A stretch of 64,000 nt of DNA from Micromonospora luteifusca. Its GTDB lineage: Bacteria > Actinomycetota > Actinomycetes > Mycobacteriales > Micromonosporaceae. Within the stretch, counting starts at the first letter, position 1. Each line of letters starts with the position of its first letter. Location: assembly GCF_016907275.1 (NCBI RefSeq), contig NZ_JAFBBP010000001.1, positions 372,001 to 436,000 of the forward strand, in the 5' to 3' direction. Made by a program: the position numbers and the translations under genes. Below, piece after piece: positions 44,215 to 53,096 of this stretch. Under the pieces are notes generated by a model. That model searched no databases and was not told where the DNA came from. It worked only from the letters and a program-made list of their open reading frames with translations.

Positions 44215-46662
44215 ATGAACGAGCCGCCCACCGCGCCCCTGATCGAGCTGATCTTCGACCGGCTCGCCGCCGACGACGCCGTGCCGACCGAGACCGCCGA
44301 ACTGGTCCTCGCCGCACTGACCAGCGAGGACGACCTGACCGCCGCCCTCGCCGGCACTCCCACCCGGCTCGACCCCCGCGCCTCGACTGGCGATGGTCCA
44401 GCGGATCGGATCTGGTTGAAGTCGGTGACCGTCGCCGGGTTCCGTGGCGTCGGCCCGGAACGTACCGTTCAGATCGGCCCCGGTCCGGGTTTCACCCTGG
44501 TCGTCGGCCGCAACGGCTCCGGCAAGTCCAGCTTCGCCGAGGCCGCCGAGCTCGCCCTCACCGGTGACAGCGCCCGGTGGGCCGACAAGACGAGCGTCTG
44601 GCGTACGGGGTGGCGCAACCTGCACCACCCGGACCCGTGCTGGGTGGGTGTGGAGCTGCGCGTCGACGGGGTGGCCACGCCGACCCGGGTGAACCGTGCC
44701 TGGCCGGCCGGGGCCGAGCTGACTGACGCCGAGGTGACGGTCACCAGCGCCCAGGGCCGGCACGCCAGCCTCTCCGAGCTGGGTCTGGCTCGTGCGCTGG
44801 AGCTGTACCGGCCATTCCTCACCGCTGCTGAGCTGGGCAAGCTCGCTGCCGGCACGCAGAGTCAGCTCTTCGACGCGCTCTTCGCGATCCTCGGGCTGGA
44901 CGCGCTCACCGACGCCGACCAGCGTCTGCTGCGCGCCGCCAGGCCGCACGACACGACCATCAAGGAGGTACGCGGACAGCGCACCGCCCTGGTCGGCACG
45001 CTCGACGGGATCGCTGACGACCGGGCCCGGCGGACCGCCGCGCTGCTGCGCGGTCGGGGCGCGGTCGACCTGGCCGCGGTGACGGCGATCCTCGACGAGC
45101 CGGACGAGGCGACCAACGACCAAGCGGTGCTGCTCTGTCGGGAGCTCGCCGCCCTCGCCCCGCCGCCGGTGGACGAGGTGACCCGGTTGGCCGGTCAGCT
45201 GCGGGACGCGGCGGTCGAGGCCCAGCGGTACGACGGTGGCCGGTCCCGGGCGGCGTTGCGCAGCGCCGAACTGCTGCGCCTCGCGCTCGAACACCACGAC
45301 GATCAGGGCGACGGGTCGTGCCCGGTCTGCGCCACCGGCACCCTCGACGGTGGGTGGCATGCCGCCGCCGCGCAGTCGCTCACCGAGCTGCGGCAGCGCA
45401 GCGTCGCCGCCCAGACGGCGACGACCCGGTTGACGGCTCTGCTGCGGCAGACGCACCACCTGATCGACGACCTCGCGGTGCCCGAGGGGCCGGGGTCGGA
45501 GGTGTCGGTCGGGGCGCTGCGCGATGCCGTGGCCGTGCTGCGGCGCGTACCCGGGGAGCCGGCCGACCTGGCCGACCACCTGGCCGCGCGTTACCCGGCG
45601 GTGGTGGCGGCGGCGGACGCGGCCCGTGCGTACGCCGAGGGGTTTCTGCGGCAGCGCGACACCGGCTGGCGGGCGGCGGCGGCCGACGTGCGCGAGTGGG
45701 TGGCCGCCACTGGCGGGGTGCCGGAGCGGGAGGCGGCCCTGGCCCGGTTGAAGGCGGCGCGCGCCTGGCTGAAGGACACCGGCGGGAAGATCCGCAACGA
45801 GCGGGTCGCGCCGTTCGCCGGGCACTCGCAGCGGATCTGGGCCCAACTGCGGCAGGAGAGCAACGTCGAGCTGGGCTCGATGACCCTGGAAGGCGCGAAC
45901 ACCCGGCGGCGGGTCGTCTTCCCGGTCAGCGTGGACGGCGCCGACAACGGCACCGCGCTGGGCGTGATGAGCCAGGGTGAGATGCAGGCGCTCGGGCTGG
46001 CTACGTTCCTGCCGCGCAGCTGCGCCCCGGAGAGCCCGTTCCGGTTCATCGTGGTCGACGATCCGGTGCAGAGCATGGATCCCTCGAAGGTGGAGGGTCT
46101 CGCCCGGGTCCTCGCGGAGTTGGCCGAGGAGCGGCAGGTGGTGGTCTTCACCCACGACACGCGTCTGCCCGACGCGGTCACCCGGCTCGGTCTGGGCAAC
46201 GCCCGCATCATCGAGGTGCACCGTGCGGAGAAGTCGGTGGTGACGCTGCGGCCCGGCTCCGACCCGGTGACCCGCTACCTGGACGACGCGTCCGCGTTGG
46301 CGCACAGCAAGGAGATCCCCGCCGAGGTACGTGGGCCGGTGGTCGCGGAGTTGTGCCGCTCGGCGCTGGAGGCGGCCTGCCATCGGGTGGTCTGGCGGAA
46401 CCGGGTGGTGCGGGGCGTCCCGCACGCCGACATCGAGAACGTGATCGAGGCGGCGTCGCGACGGCTGGCGACCATCGTCGCGTTGGCGTTGTTCGATGAC
46501 GCCGAGAAGGGCGGCGACGTGCTCGGCTGGCTCGGCCGCCGGCATGGACGACGGGCGGTGAACGCGTACCAGGCGTGTCGGGAGGGTGTGCACGGGGCGT
46601 ACCTGGCGGACCTGCCCGGGCTGGTCGCGGACGCCCGCTTCCTCGCGGCGGCGCTGTCGTGA
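44215..46662 (+). CDS. Rad50/SMC-like ATPase with zinc-hook CxxC
   Basis: An 815-residue ABC-type ATPase. Walker A is VVGRNGSGKSSFAEAAELAL (about 97-115), a CPVC motif in the middle (about residue 368) resembles a Rad50 zinc hook between two short coiled coils, the signature region is GVMSQGEMQALGLATF (about 582), and Walker B is FIVVDDPVQSMD (about 612) followed by an H in VVVFTHDTRLP. An extra helical C-terminal domain of about 130 residues follows. There is no TOPRIM or nuclease motif. The downstream gene overlaps by 4 nt (GTGA), so the two act together. Rad50-like ATPases with a small partner occur in several anti-phage systems, but I cannot match it to a named one. Confidence 0.8.
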   Translation: MNEPPTAPLIELIFDRLAADDAVPTETAELVLAALTSEDDLTAALAGTPTRLDPRASTGDGPADRIWLKSVTVAGFRGVGPERTVQIGPGPGFTLVVGRNGSGKSSFAEAAELALTGDSARWADKTSVWRTGWRNLHHPDPCWVGVELRVDGVATPTRVNRAWPAGAELTDAEVTVTSAQGRHASLSELGLARALELYRPFLTAAELGKLAAGTQSQLFDALFAILGLDALTDADQRLLRAARPHDTTIKEVRGQRTALVGTLDGIADDRARRTAALLRGRGAVDLAAVTAILDEPDEATNDQAVLLCRELAALAPPPVDEVTRLAGQLRDAAVEAQRYDGGRSRAALRSAELLRLALEHHDDQGDGSCPVCATGTLDGGWHAAAAQSLTELRQRSVAAQTATTRLTALLRQTHHLIDDLAVPEGPGSEVSVGALRDAVAVLRRVPGEPADLADHLAARYPAVVAAADAARAYAEGFLRQRDTGWRAAAADVREWVAATGGVPEREAALARLKAARAWLKDTGGKIRNERVAPFAGHSQRIWAQLRQESNVELGSMTLEGANTRRRVVFPVSVDGADNGTALGVMSQGEMQALGLATFLPRSCAPESPFRFIVVDDPVQSMDPSKVEGLARVLAELAEERQVVVFTHDTRLPDAVTRLGLGNARIIEVHRAEKSVVTLRPGSDPVTRYLDDASALAHSKEIPAEVRGPVVAELCRSALEAACHRVVWRNRVVRGVPHADIENVIEAASRRLATIVALALFDDAEKGGDVLGWLGRRHGRRAVNAYQACREGVHGAYLADLPGLVADARFLAAALS

Positions 46663-47063
46663 CCGCGCCGACGCCGCAGCGCTGCCTGGCGGCGGCCGAT
46701 CAGCTGCTGCGCGGCACCGGTCTGCTCGGTGCCAGTGCGGTGACCGGCGGCTGGTGGCCGCGGGCCTGCGCCTGCCTGATCCGGCTCGCCCTCGAAGGCG
46801 GCATCGACACCTACTGGCGGCGGGTGAAGCCGACCGTGGCGGCGTGCCGGCAGGGCCGCGCGAAGCAGTTGATGCTGCGTGGCCGGCTCGGTCCGGGCAC
46901 CGAGACCGCCCGCCGGGTGGCGTTCACCTGGGCGACGCTCTCCGCCGCCACGCACCACCACTGTTACGAGCTGGCCCCCACGGCGGCGGAGCTGCGTCGC
47001 CTGCACACCGAGGTGAGCACCCTGCTCGCGCGCCTCCAAGCGAACGCCAACAGCACGTCCTGA
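46659..47063 (+). CDS. Small helical partner of the Rad50-like ATPase
   Basis: A 134-residue protein that looks entirely helical and starts at the GTG at 46659, overlapping the stop of the ATPase gene (GTGA). The distinctive segment is LSAATHHHCYELAPTAAELR near residue 105, with a tryptophan-rich GGWWPRACACLIRLALEGG earlier. It might be a HEPN- or four-helix-type effector or regulator, but the Rx4-6H signature is not clearly present, so I leave it unassigned. Its coupling to the ATPase is the only functional hint. Confidence 0.65.
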   Translation: MTAPTPQRCLAAADQLLRGTGLLGASAVTGGWWPRACACLIRLALEGGIDTYWRRVKPTVAACRQGRAKQLMLRGRLGPGTETARRVAFTWATLSAATHHHCYELAPTAAELRRLHTEVSTLLARLQANANSTS

Positions 47064-47101
47064 CCCCCCGAACAAATGACTCAACCAAAAGGGATATCGC
47101 C

Positions 47102-47497
47102 TTGTCCTACCAGCCCGGATACGACCCGACCCGTCCGCAGCCGCCCATCTCGGCCGTTCCCGCCAGCCCTTACCCGCCGGTCCACTACCACCCCCTGCCT
47201 CAGGTGGTGGTGCAGGCCCTGCCCTCGTCCGGCACCGCCACCGCGTCGATGGTCCTCGGCATTCTCGGCGTCCTCGGTGGCTGGTGCCTGTTCGGGATAC
47301 CGTGCGTCCTCGCGGTCATCCTCGGCCACGTCGGGCTCCACGAGACGCGCAACGGCACGAAGTCCGGACGGGGGATGGCCGTGACGGGCCTGATCCTCGG
47401 TTACGTCTTCGTCGGCCCGATGATCGCGCTCACGGTCATGGTCTTCTTCGGCGGTGTGATCGGCGCCGCGACCCCGACGCCGACACCGAGCCCGTGA
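47102..47497 (+). CDS. DUF4190 domain-containing membrane protein
   Basis: A 131-residue protein with a proline/tyrosine-rich N-terminus and the DUF4190 two-helix membrane domain: GTATASMVLGILGVLGGWCL, AVILGHVGLHETRNG, SGRGMAVTGLILGYVFVGPM. I start it at TTG 47102 (S-Y-Q-P-G-Y), preceded by AAAGGG. Proteins of this family are common in actinomycetes, and their role is unknown. Confidence 0.75.
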   Translation: MSYQPGYDPTRPQPPISAVPASPYPPVHYHPLPQVVVQALPSSGTATASMVLGILGVLGGWCLFGIPCVLAVILGHVGLHETRNGTKSGRGMAVTGLILGYVFVGPMIALTVMVFFGGVIGAATPTPTPSP

Positions 47498-47623
47498 GCA
47501 CAACAGCCGCCGGTCGCCGCGGCGCCCAGACCCGCTCGCACCGTGTGCTCGGTCTGTTCAGCCACTCGCGTCTGGACACTACGCGCGGTGAGGTGCCGCT
47601 CCGGTTGAGCCGGGGTGGCCACA

Positions 47624-47653
47624 TTGACACCTACTGTGATGCTCCCGTTATCG
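47624..47653 (+). promoter_or_regulatory. Candidate promoter of the EcsC-like gene
   Basis: A perfect TTGACA at 47624-47629, an 18-bp spacer and TTATCG at 47648-47653. It would give a very short leader (about 10 nt) before the ATG at 47671. An AGGA lies at 47660-47664. Confidence 0.4.
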
Positions 47654-47670
47654 ATCATGAAGGATGTGAG

Positions 47671-48402
47671 ATGGCGCCTGAAGCCGAGGGATCCGAGAAC
47701 GAGCTCTCCATACCCGTTGACCACGATGCCCTCAATGGACCGGTTCCGGAAAAAGCCGTGCCCGGGCAACGGATCCTCGACCTCCTGGACAAGGCGATCG
47801 CCATCCAGAGCCCACTGGTGCAGAAGAACATCGCCCGGGCCCGCCAGCGCAACCCAGAAGCGACACCAGCAGAGGTGATCCGCAATCTGGAACGCATGTA
47901 CGTCAGCGCCTTGACCGGGACGGGTGCTGCGGTTGGAGGAGCTGCAGCGGCGCCCGGCGTGGGCACGGGCATCGCACTGGCACTGTCGGCCGGCGAGGTT
48001 CTCTCATCTCTTGAGCTGAGCGCCCTCTTCGCGCTCTCGATCGCCGAAGTCCACGGAGTCCGCATCGACGAGGTCGAGCGCCGCCGGACGATCGTGATGG
48101 GGATCATGCTGGGCGGATCCGGCTCCGCCACCATCACCAAGGTCGCCGAGCGGACGGGGCAACACTGGGGACGTCAGGTCGTCGCCAAGGTGCCTATCGA
48201 GACGTTGCGTCAGATCAACAAGATCTTGGGGCGGCACTTCATCACGAAGTACGGAACCAAGCAGGGGATCATCGTTCTCGGTCGAGTGGCACCCTTCGGC
48301 ATCGGCGCGGTGATTGGTGGCGGCGCCAACGCTGCCCTCGCCACTCTGGCCGTGCGGGCCGGTCGTCGCGCGTTTGGCCCACCTCCCCCGTCCTGGCCGT
48401 GA
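47671..48402 (+). CDS. EcsC-like hypothetical protein
   Basis: A 243-residue protein with an acidic N-terminal 40 residues, then LVQKNIARARQRNPEATPAE, a hydrophobic glycine/alanine-rich segment (TGAAVGGAAAAPGVGTGIAL), KVAERTGQHWGRQVVAKVP, QINKILGRHFITKYGTKQGI and a C-terminal VAPFGIGAVIGGGANAALAT. This pattern resembles EcsC-family membrane-associated proteins. The two glycine/alanine-rich segments may be amphipathic hairpins. The ATG at 47671 follows AGGA; the frame runs further upstream without coding character. Confidence 0.55.
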   Translation: MAPEAEGSENELSIPVDHDALNGPVPEKAVPGQRILDLLDKAIAIQSPLVQKNIARARQRNPEATPAEVIRNLERMYVSALTGTGAAVGGAAAAPGVGTGIALALSAGEVLSSLELSALFALSIAEVHGVRIDEVERRRTIVMGIMLGGSGSATITKVAERTGQHWGRQVVAKVPIETLRQINKILGRHFITKYGTKQGIIVLGRVAPFGIGAVIGGGANAALATLAVRAGRRAFGPPPPSWP

Positions 48403-48617
48403 CTGAAGCGCAGCGCACCGCGAACGTGGTGGAGATCCTGCTGCCAACTCGTCAAGGGACGTCTGGGCGAGCAGGTCAACGCGACAGGTCCGGTGGCTTA
48501 TGGTGAGAAACCGGGCGCCCGGTGGGCGGGTGTCCGGTCCGGGCCGTGGGATTCACGCTGTTCAGCCGGAGGGTGGACCGATGACCGAGCACACCCGCGG
48601 CGTCGACGACTGCTGAG

Positions 48618-49094
48618 ATGGACTGGGCCGGATGGGCGTTGTTCGGGTTGGTCGCCACCGCGGCGCTCACCGCGGCGATGATCACCGCTCAACTGGTCGG
48701 CCTCACTCGGCTCGATTTTCCCCTGGTGCTCGGGGCGTTAGTCACCGAGGATCCCGATCGGGCCCGGGTCGTCGGGTTCTTCCTCCATCTCTGCGCCGGT
48801 CAGGGTTTCGCCCTGGGTTACGCGGCCGCGTTCGCGCTGTTGCACCGCGCCAACTGGTGGATCGGTGCGCTGTTCGGGATTGTGCACGTCGGGGTCGCGC
48901 TGACGGTGATTCTGCCGCTGCTTCCAGGTGTCCACCCGCGGATGGCCTCGCAACGGGCGGGGCCGGCCAGCAGGGCGGTGTTGGAGCCGCCCGGGCTGTT
49001 CGCAATCAACTACGGCATCCAAACCCCCCTGGTCACGGCTGTCGTGCACGTCATCTACGGGGCCTGTCTCGGGCTGCTCCTCCAGGCCAGGTGA
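48618..49094 (+). CDS. Four-helix integral membrane protein, function unknown
   Basis: A 158-residue protein with about four membrane helices (WALFGLVATAALTAAMITAQ, GFFLHLCAGQGFALGYAAAF, WWIGALFGIVHVGVALTVIL, and TAVVHVIYGACLGLLLQ). VHVIYG and GLFAIN segments are conserved in actinobacterial relatives I recall, none characterised. It lies 69 bp before the GH15 gene and may be cotranscribed. The 215 bp before it hold nothing I can support. Confidence 0.65.
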   Translation: MDWAGWALFGLVATAALTAAMITAQLVGLTRLDFPLVLGALVTEDPDRARVVGFFLHLCAGQGFALGYAAAFALLHRANWWIGALFGIVHVGVALTVILPLLPGVHPRMASQRAGPASRAVLEPPGLFAINYGIQTPLVTAVVHVIYGACLGLLLQAR

Positions 49095-49163
49095 CCCGCG
49101 CCCGACTGTTGTCCCCGCCCGGCGCACCTGTTCGCCAGTGCGGCTCGGCAAGGAGCGATCTCC

Positions 49164-50954
49164 ATGACTGATGGGCCACCGATCAGCGACTACGGTCTGC
49201 TGGGTGACACGCGTACCGCCGCCCTGGTCGCGAGTGACGGCGGAATGGACTGGCTCTGCGTACCACGCTTTGACGGCGATCCCCTGTTCGGCCGGCTGGT
49301 CGGGGGCCCGGATGCCGGGACGTTCCGAGTCGGCCCGGCCCGGCCGGCCACGGTCGTCGACCGACGTTACCGGCAGCACACCGCCACCCTGGAGACCACC
49401 TGGGCGGTGGGCAGCGGCCGGCTGTGCCTCACGGAGGCGATGGTGGCGGAGGTCAGCGGTTGCCTGCTGCCGACGACACTGATCGTGCGACGGCTGTCGG
49501 CCGAGCAGGCAGCGGTCGACGCGGTGGTGGAGTTCGATCCCCGCCTTGGCGCACGGCACCTCCGGCCCCGAGTCCACCACCGGCACCAGGCGGTCGTGTG
49601 TGAGTGGGGGGCGCTTGCGGTCGCGCTGCACAGCACGCCCACGTTCAGAATCGAACCGGGTCAGCCCACCTCGATCACGGTCAGGCCAGGCTGTCCGGTC
49701 ACCCTCGTGCTGGCCGTGGCCCACCGCGAACCGGTGATCCACGTCGAGCCGACGGCCGCCTGGGAAGTGCTCGTCGAAGACGAGGCCCGCTGGCGGGCCT
49801 GGACCGCGGAAATCGACGAGCGGCTACCTTTCCGGGAACACGTCGCACGAAGTTTGCTCACCTTGCGGCTGCTGACCTACTCGCCCTCGGGAGCGCCCGT
49901 GGCCGCACCCACCATGTCATTGCCCGAGGATCCCGGCGGGGGACGTAACTGGGACTACCGCTATGTCTGGCCCCGTGACGCCAGCATCGGCGTCAGCGCC
50001 TTCCTCAGCGTCGGCAAGGCCGACGAGGCTCGCGGTTTCCTCGCGTGGCTGCTGCACGCCAGCCGGTTGCAACGGCCACGCCTGCCGGCGCTTCTCACAG
50101 TGCATGGCAGGCACGTACCAGCGGAACGAGAACTATCCGGTTGGCCCGGCTACCTCGCGAGCCTTCCGGTACGGATGGGCAACGGTGCCGCCGGTCAACA
50201 CCAACTCGACGGTTACGGCTGGGTGATCGACGCCGCCTGGGCGTTCGCTCAGGCCGGACACCGCCTCTACACCGAGACGTGGCGGGCAGTGCGCGGTTTC
50301 GCCGACGTGGTCGCCGGTTGTTGGCAGCAGCCCGATGCCGGTATCTGGGAGGTACGGGAGCCCGACCAACACGTCCATTCCAAGCTCATGGGCTGGCTCG
50401 CCCTGGACCGCGCCCTGGCCATTGCCGACACGCACCCCCTGTCGAACCGTCAACGTCGACGCTGGCAGAAAGCCCGAGATGCCATCGCCGCCGAGGTCCA
50501 GACGCGCGGTTTCGACCCGACGGCGGCCAGCTACGTCCGCAGCTACGGCTCCCAGGATCTCGACGCGGCTCTGCTCGTCCTGCCGCTGCTCGACATGGAC
50601 CCGGCCGAGTCACCCCGGGTACGCGGCACCATCGACGCCATCCGGGACAGGCTGTCCGCCGGTGGTCCACTGCTCTACCGCTACCCGCCCGGACGTGACG
50701 GCCTCCCCGGCACCGAGAACGCGTTCCTGCCCTGCTCGTTCTGGCTCGTTCAGGCCCTTGCCCGCACCGGGCGTCGCCGCGAGGCCGTCGAGCTGTTCCA
50801 GTCCATGCTTGACCACGCCAGCCCACTCGACCTCTACGGCGAAGAGATGAACCCCGCGACGGGTGCCCACCTCGGCAACTACCCCCAGACTCTGACTCAC
50901 GCCGCGCTCATCCAAGCCGCACTCGCCATCCGAGACGCCCCCACGTACGGGTAG
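49164..50954 (+). CDS. Glycoside hydrolase family 15 protein (trehalase/glucoamylase type)
   Basis: A 596-residue cytoplasmic GH15 enzyme, probably an alpha,alpha-trehalase or glucoamylase. The N-terminus ISDYGLLGDTRTAALVASDG and MDWLCVPRFD is typical, followed by a beta-sandwich domain. The catalytic (alpha/alpha)6 barrel carries NWDYRYVWPRDASIG (about 253-268), DAGIWEVREPDQHVHSK with the general acid E (about 394), and YGEEMNPATGAHLGNYPQ with the catalytic base E (about 559). Both catalytic glutamates are present. The start ATG follows AAGGAG. Mycobacterial relatives are trehalases. An aldo/keto reductase gene follows 10 bp later. Confidence 0.9.
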   Translation: MTDGPPISDYGLLGDTRTAALVASDGGMDWLCVPRFDGDPLFGRLVGGPDAGTFRVGPARPATVVDRRYRQHTATLETTWAVGSGRLCLTEAMVAEVSGCLLPTTLIVRRLSAEQAAVDAVVEFDPRLGARHLRPRVHHRHQAVVCEWGALAVALHSTPTFRIEPGQPTSITVRPGCPVTLVLAVAHREPVIHVEPTAAWEVLVEDEARWRAWTAEIDERLPFREHVARSLLTLRLLTYSPSGAPVAAPTMSLPEDPGGGRNWDYRYVWPRDASIGVSAFLSVGKADEARGFLAWLLHASRLQRPRLPALLTVHGRHVPAERELSGWPGYLASLPVRMGNGAAGQHQLDGYGWVIDAAWAFAQAGHRLYTETWRAVRGFADVVAGCWQQPDAGIWEVREPDQHVHSKLMGWLALDRALAIADTHPLSNRQRRRWQKARDAIAAEVQTRGFDPTAASYVRSYGSQDLDAALLVLPLLDMDPAESPRVRGTIDAIRDRLSAGGPLLYRYPPGRDGLPGTENAFLPCSFWLVQALARTGRRREAVELFQSMLDHASPLDLYGEEMNPATGAHLGNYPQTLTHAALIQAALAIRDAPTYG

Positions 50955-50964
50955 GGTCCCAAAC

Positions 50965-51801
50965 ATGACGATTCCCCACCTAACGGCAGCCGACGGCACC
51001 ACCCTGCCGGCGATCGGGCTCGGCACGTACCAACTGAACGGCTCGGCCGGAGTCGACGCGATCGGGCAGGCGATCCGGGCGGGTTACCGGTTGCTCGACT
51101 CGGCCTTCAACTACGAGAACGAGGGCGCGGTTGGCCGGGCCGCTCGTGCGGCCGGCGACGTACGCGACGAGCTGATCGTCACGTCGAAGCTGCCGGGGCG
51201 GCACCACAGCTACGACGAGGCGCTGACCACCATCGAGGAGAGTGTCTTCCGCACCGGCCTCGACCGGGTCGACCTGTACCTGATCCACTGGCCGAACCCA
51301 AGGGTCGACCTGTACGTGCAGGCGTGGCGGGCGCTGATCGAGGCGCGTGAGCGGGGCCTGGTCACACACATCGGCCTGTCCAACTTCCTGCCTGAGCACA
51401 TCGACCGGCTGGTGGCCGAGACCGGGGTTCCCCCGGTGGTCAACCAGATCGAGGTTCATCCGTACTTCCCGCAGCAGGACGCGCTCGACTACCACCGGGA
51501 GCACGGGATCCTCGTGCAGGCCTGGAGCCCGCTCGGGCACGGCAACGACCTGCAGCAGCACCCCGTCATCGTGGAGATCGCGACCACCCACGGCATCAGC
51601 CCGGCGCAGACCATCCTCGCCTGGCACGTGGCCCGCCAGGTGATCCCGTTGCCCAAGGCCGCCTCCCCGCAGCGGCAGATCGAGAATCTGGACGTCTTCG
51701 GCATCAAGCTGACCGACGCGGAGGTCGAGGCCATCACCGCGCTGGGCCGCCCGGACGGGCGGCTCGCGGACCAGGACCCGGCGGTGTACGAGGAGTTCTG
51801 A
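50965..51801 (+). CDS. Aldo/keto reductase
   Basis: A 278-residue NADPH-dependent aldo/keto reductase, a cytoplasmic TIM barrel. The catalytic tetrad is visible: D in YRLLDSAFNY and Y in the same segment (about 46 and 51), K in VTSKLPG (about 76) and H in YLIHWPNP (about 108). NQIEVHPYFPQ and the cofactor loop IPLPKAASPQRQIEN are intact. It resembles 2,5-diketo-gluconate reductase-like enzymes; the substrate is not predictable. It follows the GH15 gene closely and is probably cotranscribed. Confidence 0.9.
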   Translation: MTIPHLTAADGTTLPAIGLGTYQLNGSAGVDAIGQAIRAGYRLLDSAFNYENEGAVGRAARAAGDVRDELIVTSKLPGRHHSYDEALTTIEESVFRTGLDRVDLYLIHWPNPRVDLYVQAWRALIEARERGLVTHIGLSNFLPEHIDRLVAETGVPPVVNQIEVHPYFPQQDALDYHREHGILVQAWSPLGHGNDLQQHPVIVEIATTHGISPAQTILAWHVARQVIPLPKAASPQRQIENLDVFGIKLTDAEVEAITALGRPDGRLADQDPAVYEEF

Positions 51802-51847
51802 CCGTCTCGGCCCGCAGACTGTCGCCGGGTCGGGAGAGTATGGGCGC

Positions 51848-51984
51848 GTGCTCGACGGACTTGACGACATCGATTGGGCGCGGTTGGGCCACGCCTACGG
51901 GGCAGCCGACGACGTGCCCGGCCAACTGCGCGCCCTGCTCTCCCTCGACCCGGCCACCCGGGACGAGGCCCTGGGGTCCGGCGG
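51848..51984 (+). pseudogene. 5' fragment of a HEAT-repeat-type gene
   Basis: From a GTG at 51848 the frame reads LDGLDDIDWARLGHAYGAAD, then DVPGQLRALLSLDPATRDEA, the typical beginning of a family of actinobacterial HEAT-repeat proteins of several hundred residues. Coding character ends near 51984, and the rest of the frame is antisense to the oligopeptide ABC gene that ends at 52015. A TATGGG hexamer lies just before the GTG. The gene is truncated, probably by deletion or by a rearrangement that brought in the transporter operon. Confidence 0.55.
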
Positions 51985-52014
51985 CGGCGTCCACGCCGCC
52001 GCCGCGCCCGACAG

Positions 52015-53085
52015 TCAGGCCGCCGTCGCGGCGGTCGGCTTCTCCAGTGTGCCGGCGAAGTGGCAGGCCGCCGCGTGCCCGTCGCCCACCTGCAGCAGTG
52101 GCGGGGTCGTGGTGGCGCAGACGTCTTCGGCCTTCCAGCAGCGGCTGCGGAACCGGCAGCCGGTCGGCGGGTCCGCCGGGCCGGGCACGTCACCGGCGAG
52201 CCGGATCCGCGACTTCGGCGCACCGCCGCGTACCACTCCCAGGTCGGGTACGGCGGAGAGCAACGCCTGGGTGTACGGGTGCTGCGGGGTGCCGTAGAGC
52301 GTGTCGCGATCGGCGATCTCGGCGACCCGACCGAGGTACATGACCGCCACCCGGTCGCAGAAGTGCCGCACCACGCCCAGGTCGTGCGCGATGAAGACGA
52401 ACGCGATGTTGAACTCCTTGCGCAGGTCTTCGAGGAGGTTCATCACCTGCGCCTGGATCGACACGTCGAGGGCGCTGACCGGTTCGTCGGCGACGATCAC
52501 CTTGGGCTGTACGGCCAACGCGCGGGCGATGCCGATGCGCTGCCGTTGGCCGCCGGAGAACTCGTGCGGGTACCGGTTGTAGTGCTCGGGGTTGAGGCCC
52601 ACCACCTCTAGCAACTCGCGTACCCGGTCCAACTCCTTGCCCTTGGGCACGAGGTTGTGCACCCGCAGGGGTGCGCCGATGATCGTGCCCACCGTGTGCC
52701 GTGGGTTGAGCGACGAGTACGGGTCCTGGAAGATCAGCTGCAACTCCCGCCGGTACGGGCGAAGGTCCTTCTCCTTCAGGTGCGTGATGTCGGTGCCCTG
52801 GTAGAGGACCTGCCCGCCGGTCGGCTCCAGCAGCCGGGTGATCAGGCGGCCGGTGGTGGTCTTGCCACAGCCGGATTCGCCGACCAGGCCGAGCGTCTCG
52901 CCCGCGCGCAGTTGCAGCGACACCCCGTCGACGGCCCGGATCTGGTGGCTGCTGCGGCCGAACCATCCGTCGCCCCGGGCGGCGAAGTGCATCTGGAGAT
53001 CCCGCAACTCCAGCAGCGGCGCCCCCGGTCCCCCCGGCTGCTCGGCGGGCACCGGACGGGTCGCGGTGTCGGTGGTCGTGGTCAA
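52015..53085 (-). CDS. oppF: Oligopeptide ABC transporter ATP-binding protein (OppF/DppF type)
   Basis: A 356-residue ATPase of the peptide/nickel ABC family. Walker A is [16 protein letters not shown], the signature [15 protein letters not shown], Walker [13 protein letters not shown], and the H-loop IAHDLGVV. The C-terminal extension with [15 protein letters not shown] is the cysteine motif characteristic of OppD/OppF. The start is TTG at 53085 with AAGGAG 6 nt upstream. Last gene of the operon, 11 bp after oppD. Confidence 0.88.
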   Translation of the reverse strand: MTTTTDTATRPVPAEQPGGPGAPLLELRDLQMHFAARGDGWFGRSSHQIRAVDGVSLQLRAGETLGLVGESGCGKTTTGRLITRLLEPTGGQVLYQGTDITHLKEKDLRPYRRELQLIFQDPYSSLNPRHTVGTIIGAPLRVHNLVPKGKELDRVRELLEVVGLNPEHYNRYPHEFSGGQRQRIGIARALAVQPKVIVADEPVSALDVSIQAQVMNLLEDLRKEFNIAFVFIAHDLGVVRHFCDRVAVMYLGRVAEIADRDTLYGTPQHPYTQALLSAVPDLGVVRGGAPKSRIRLAGDVPGPADPPTGCRFRSRCWKAEDVCATTTPPLLQVGDGHAAACHFAGTLEKPTAATAA

Positions 53086-53096
53086 CTCGTGCTCCT

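Noticed and set aside
44092..46593. An 833-codon minus-strand open frame opposite the Rad50-like ATPase gene
   Set aside because: Composition is that of an antisense frame; the plus strand encodes Walker A, zinc hook and Walker B.
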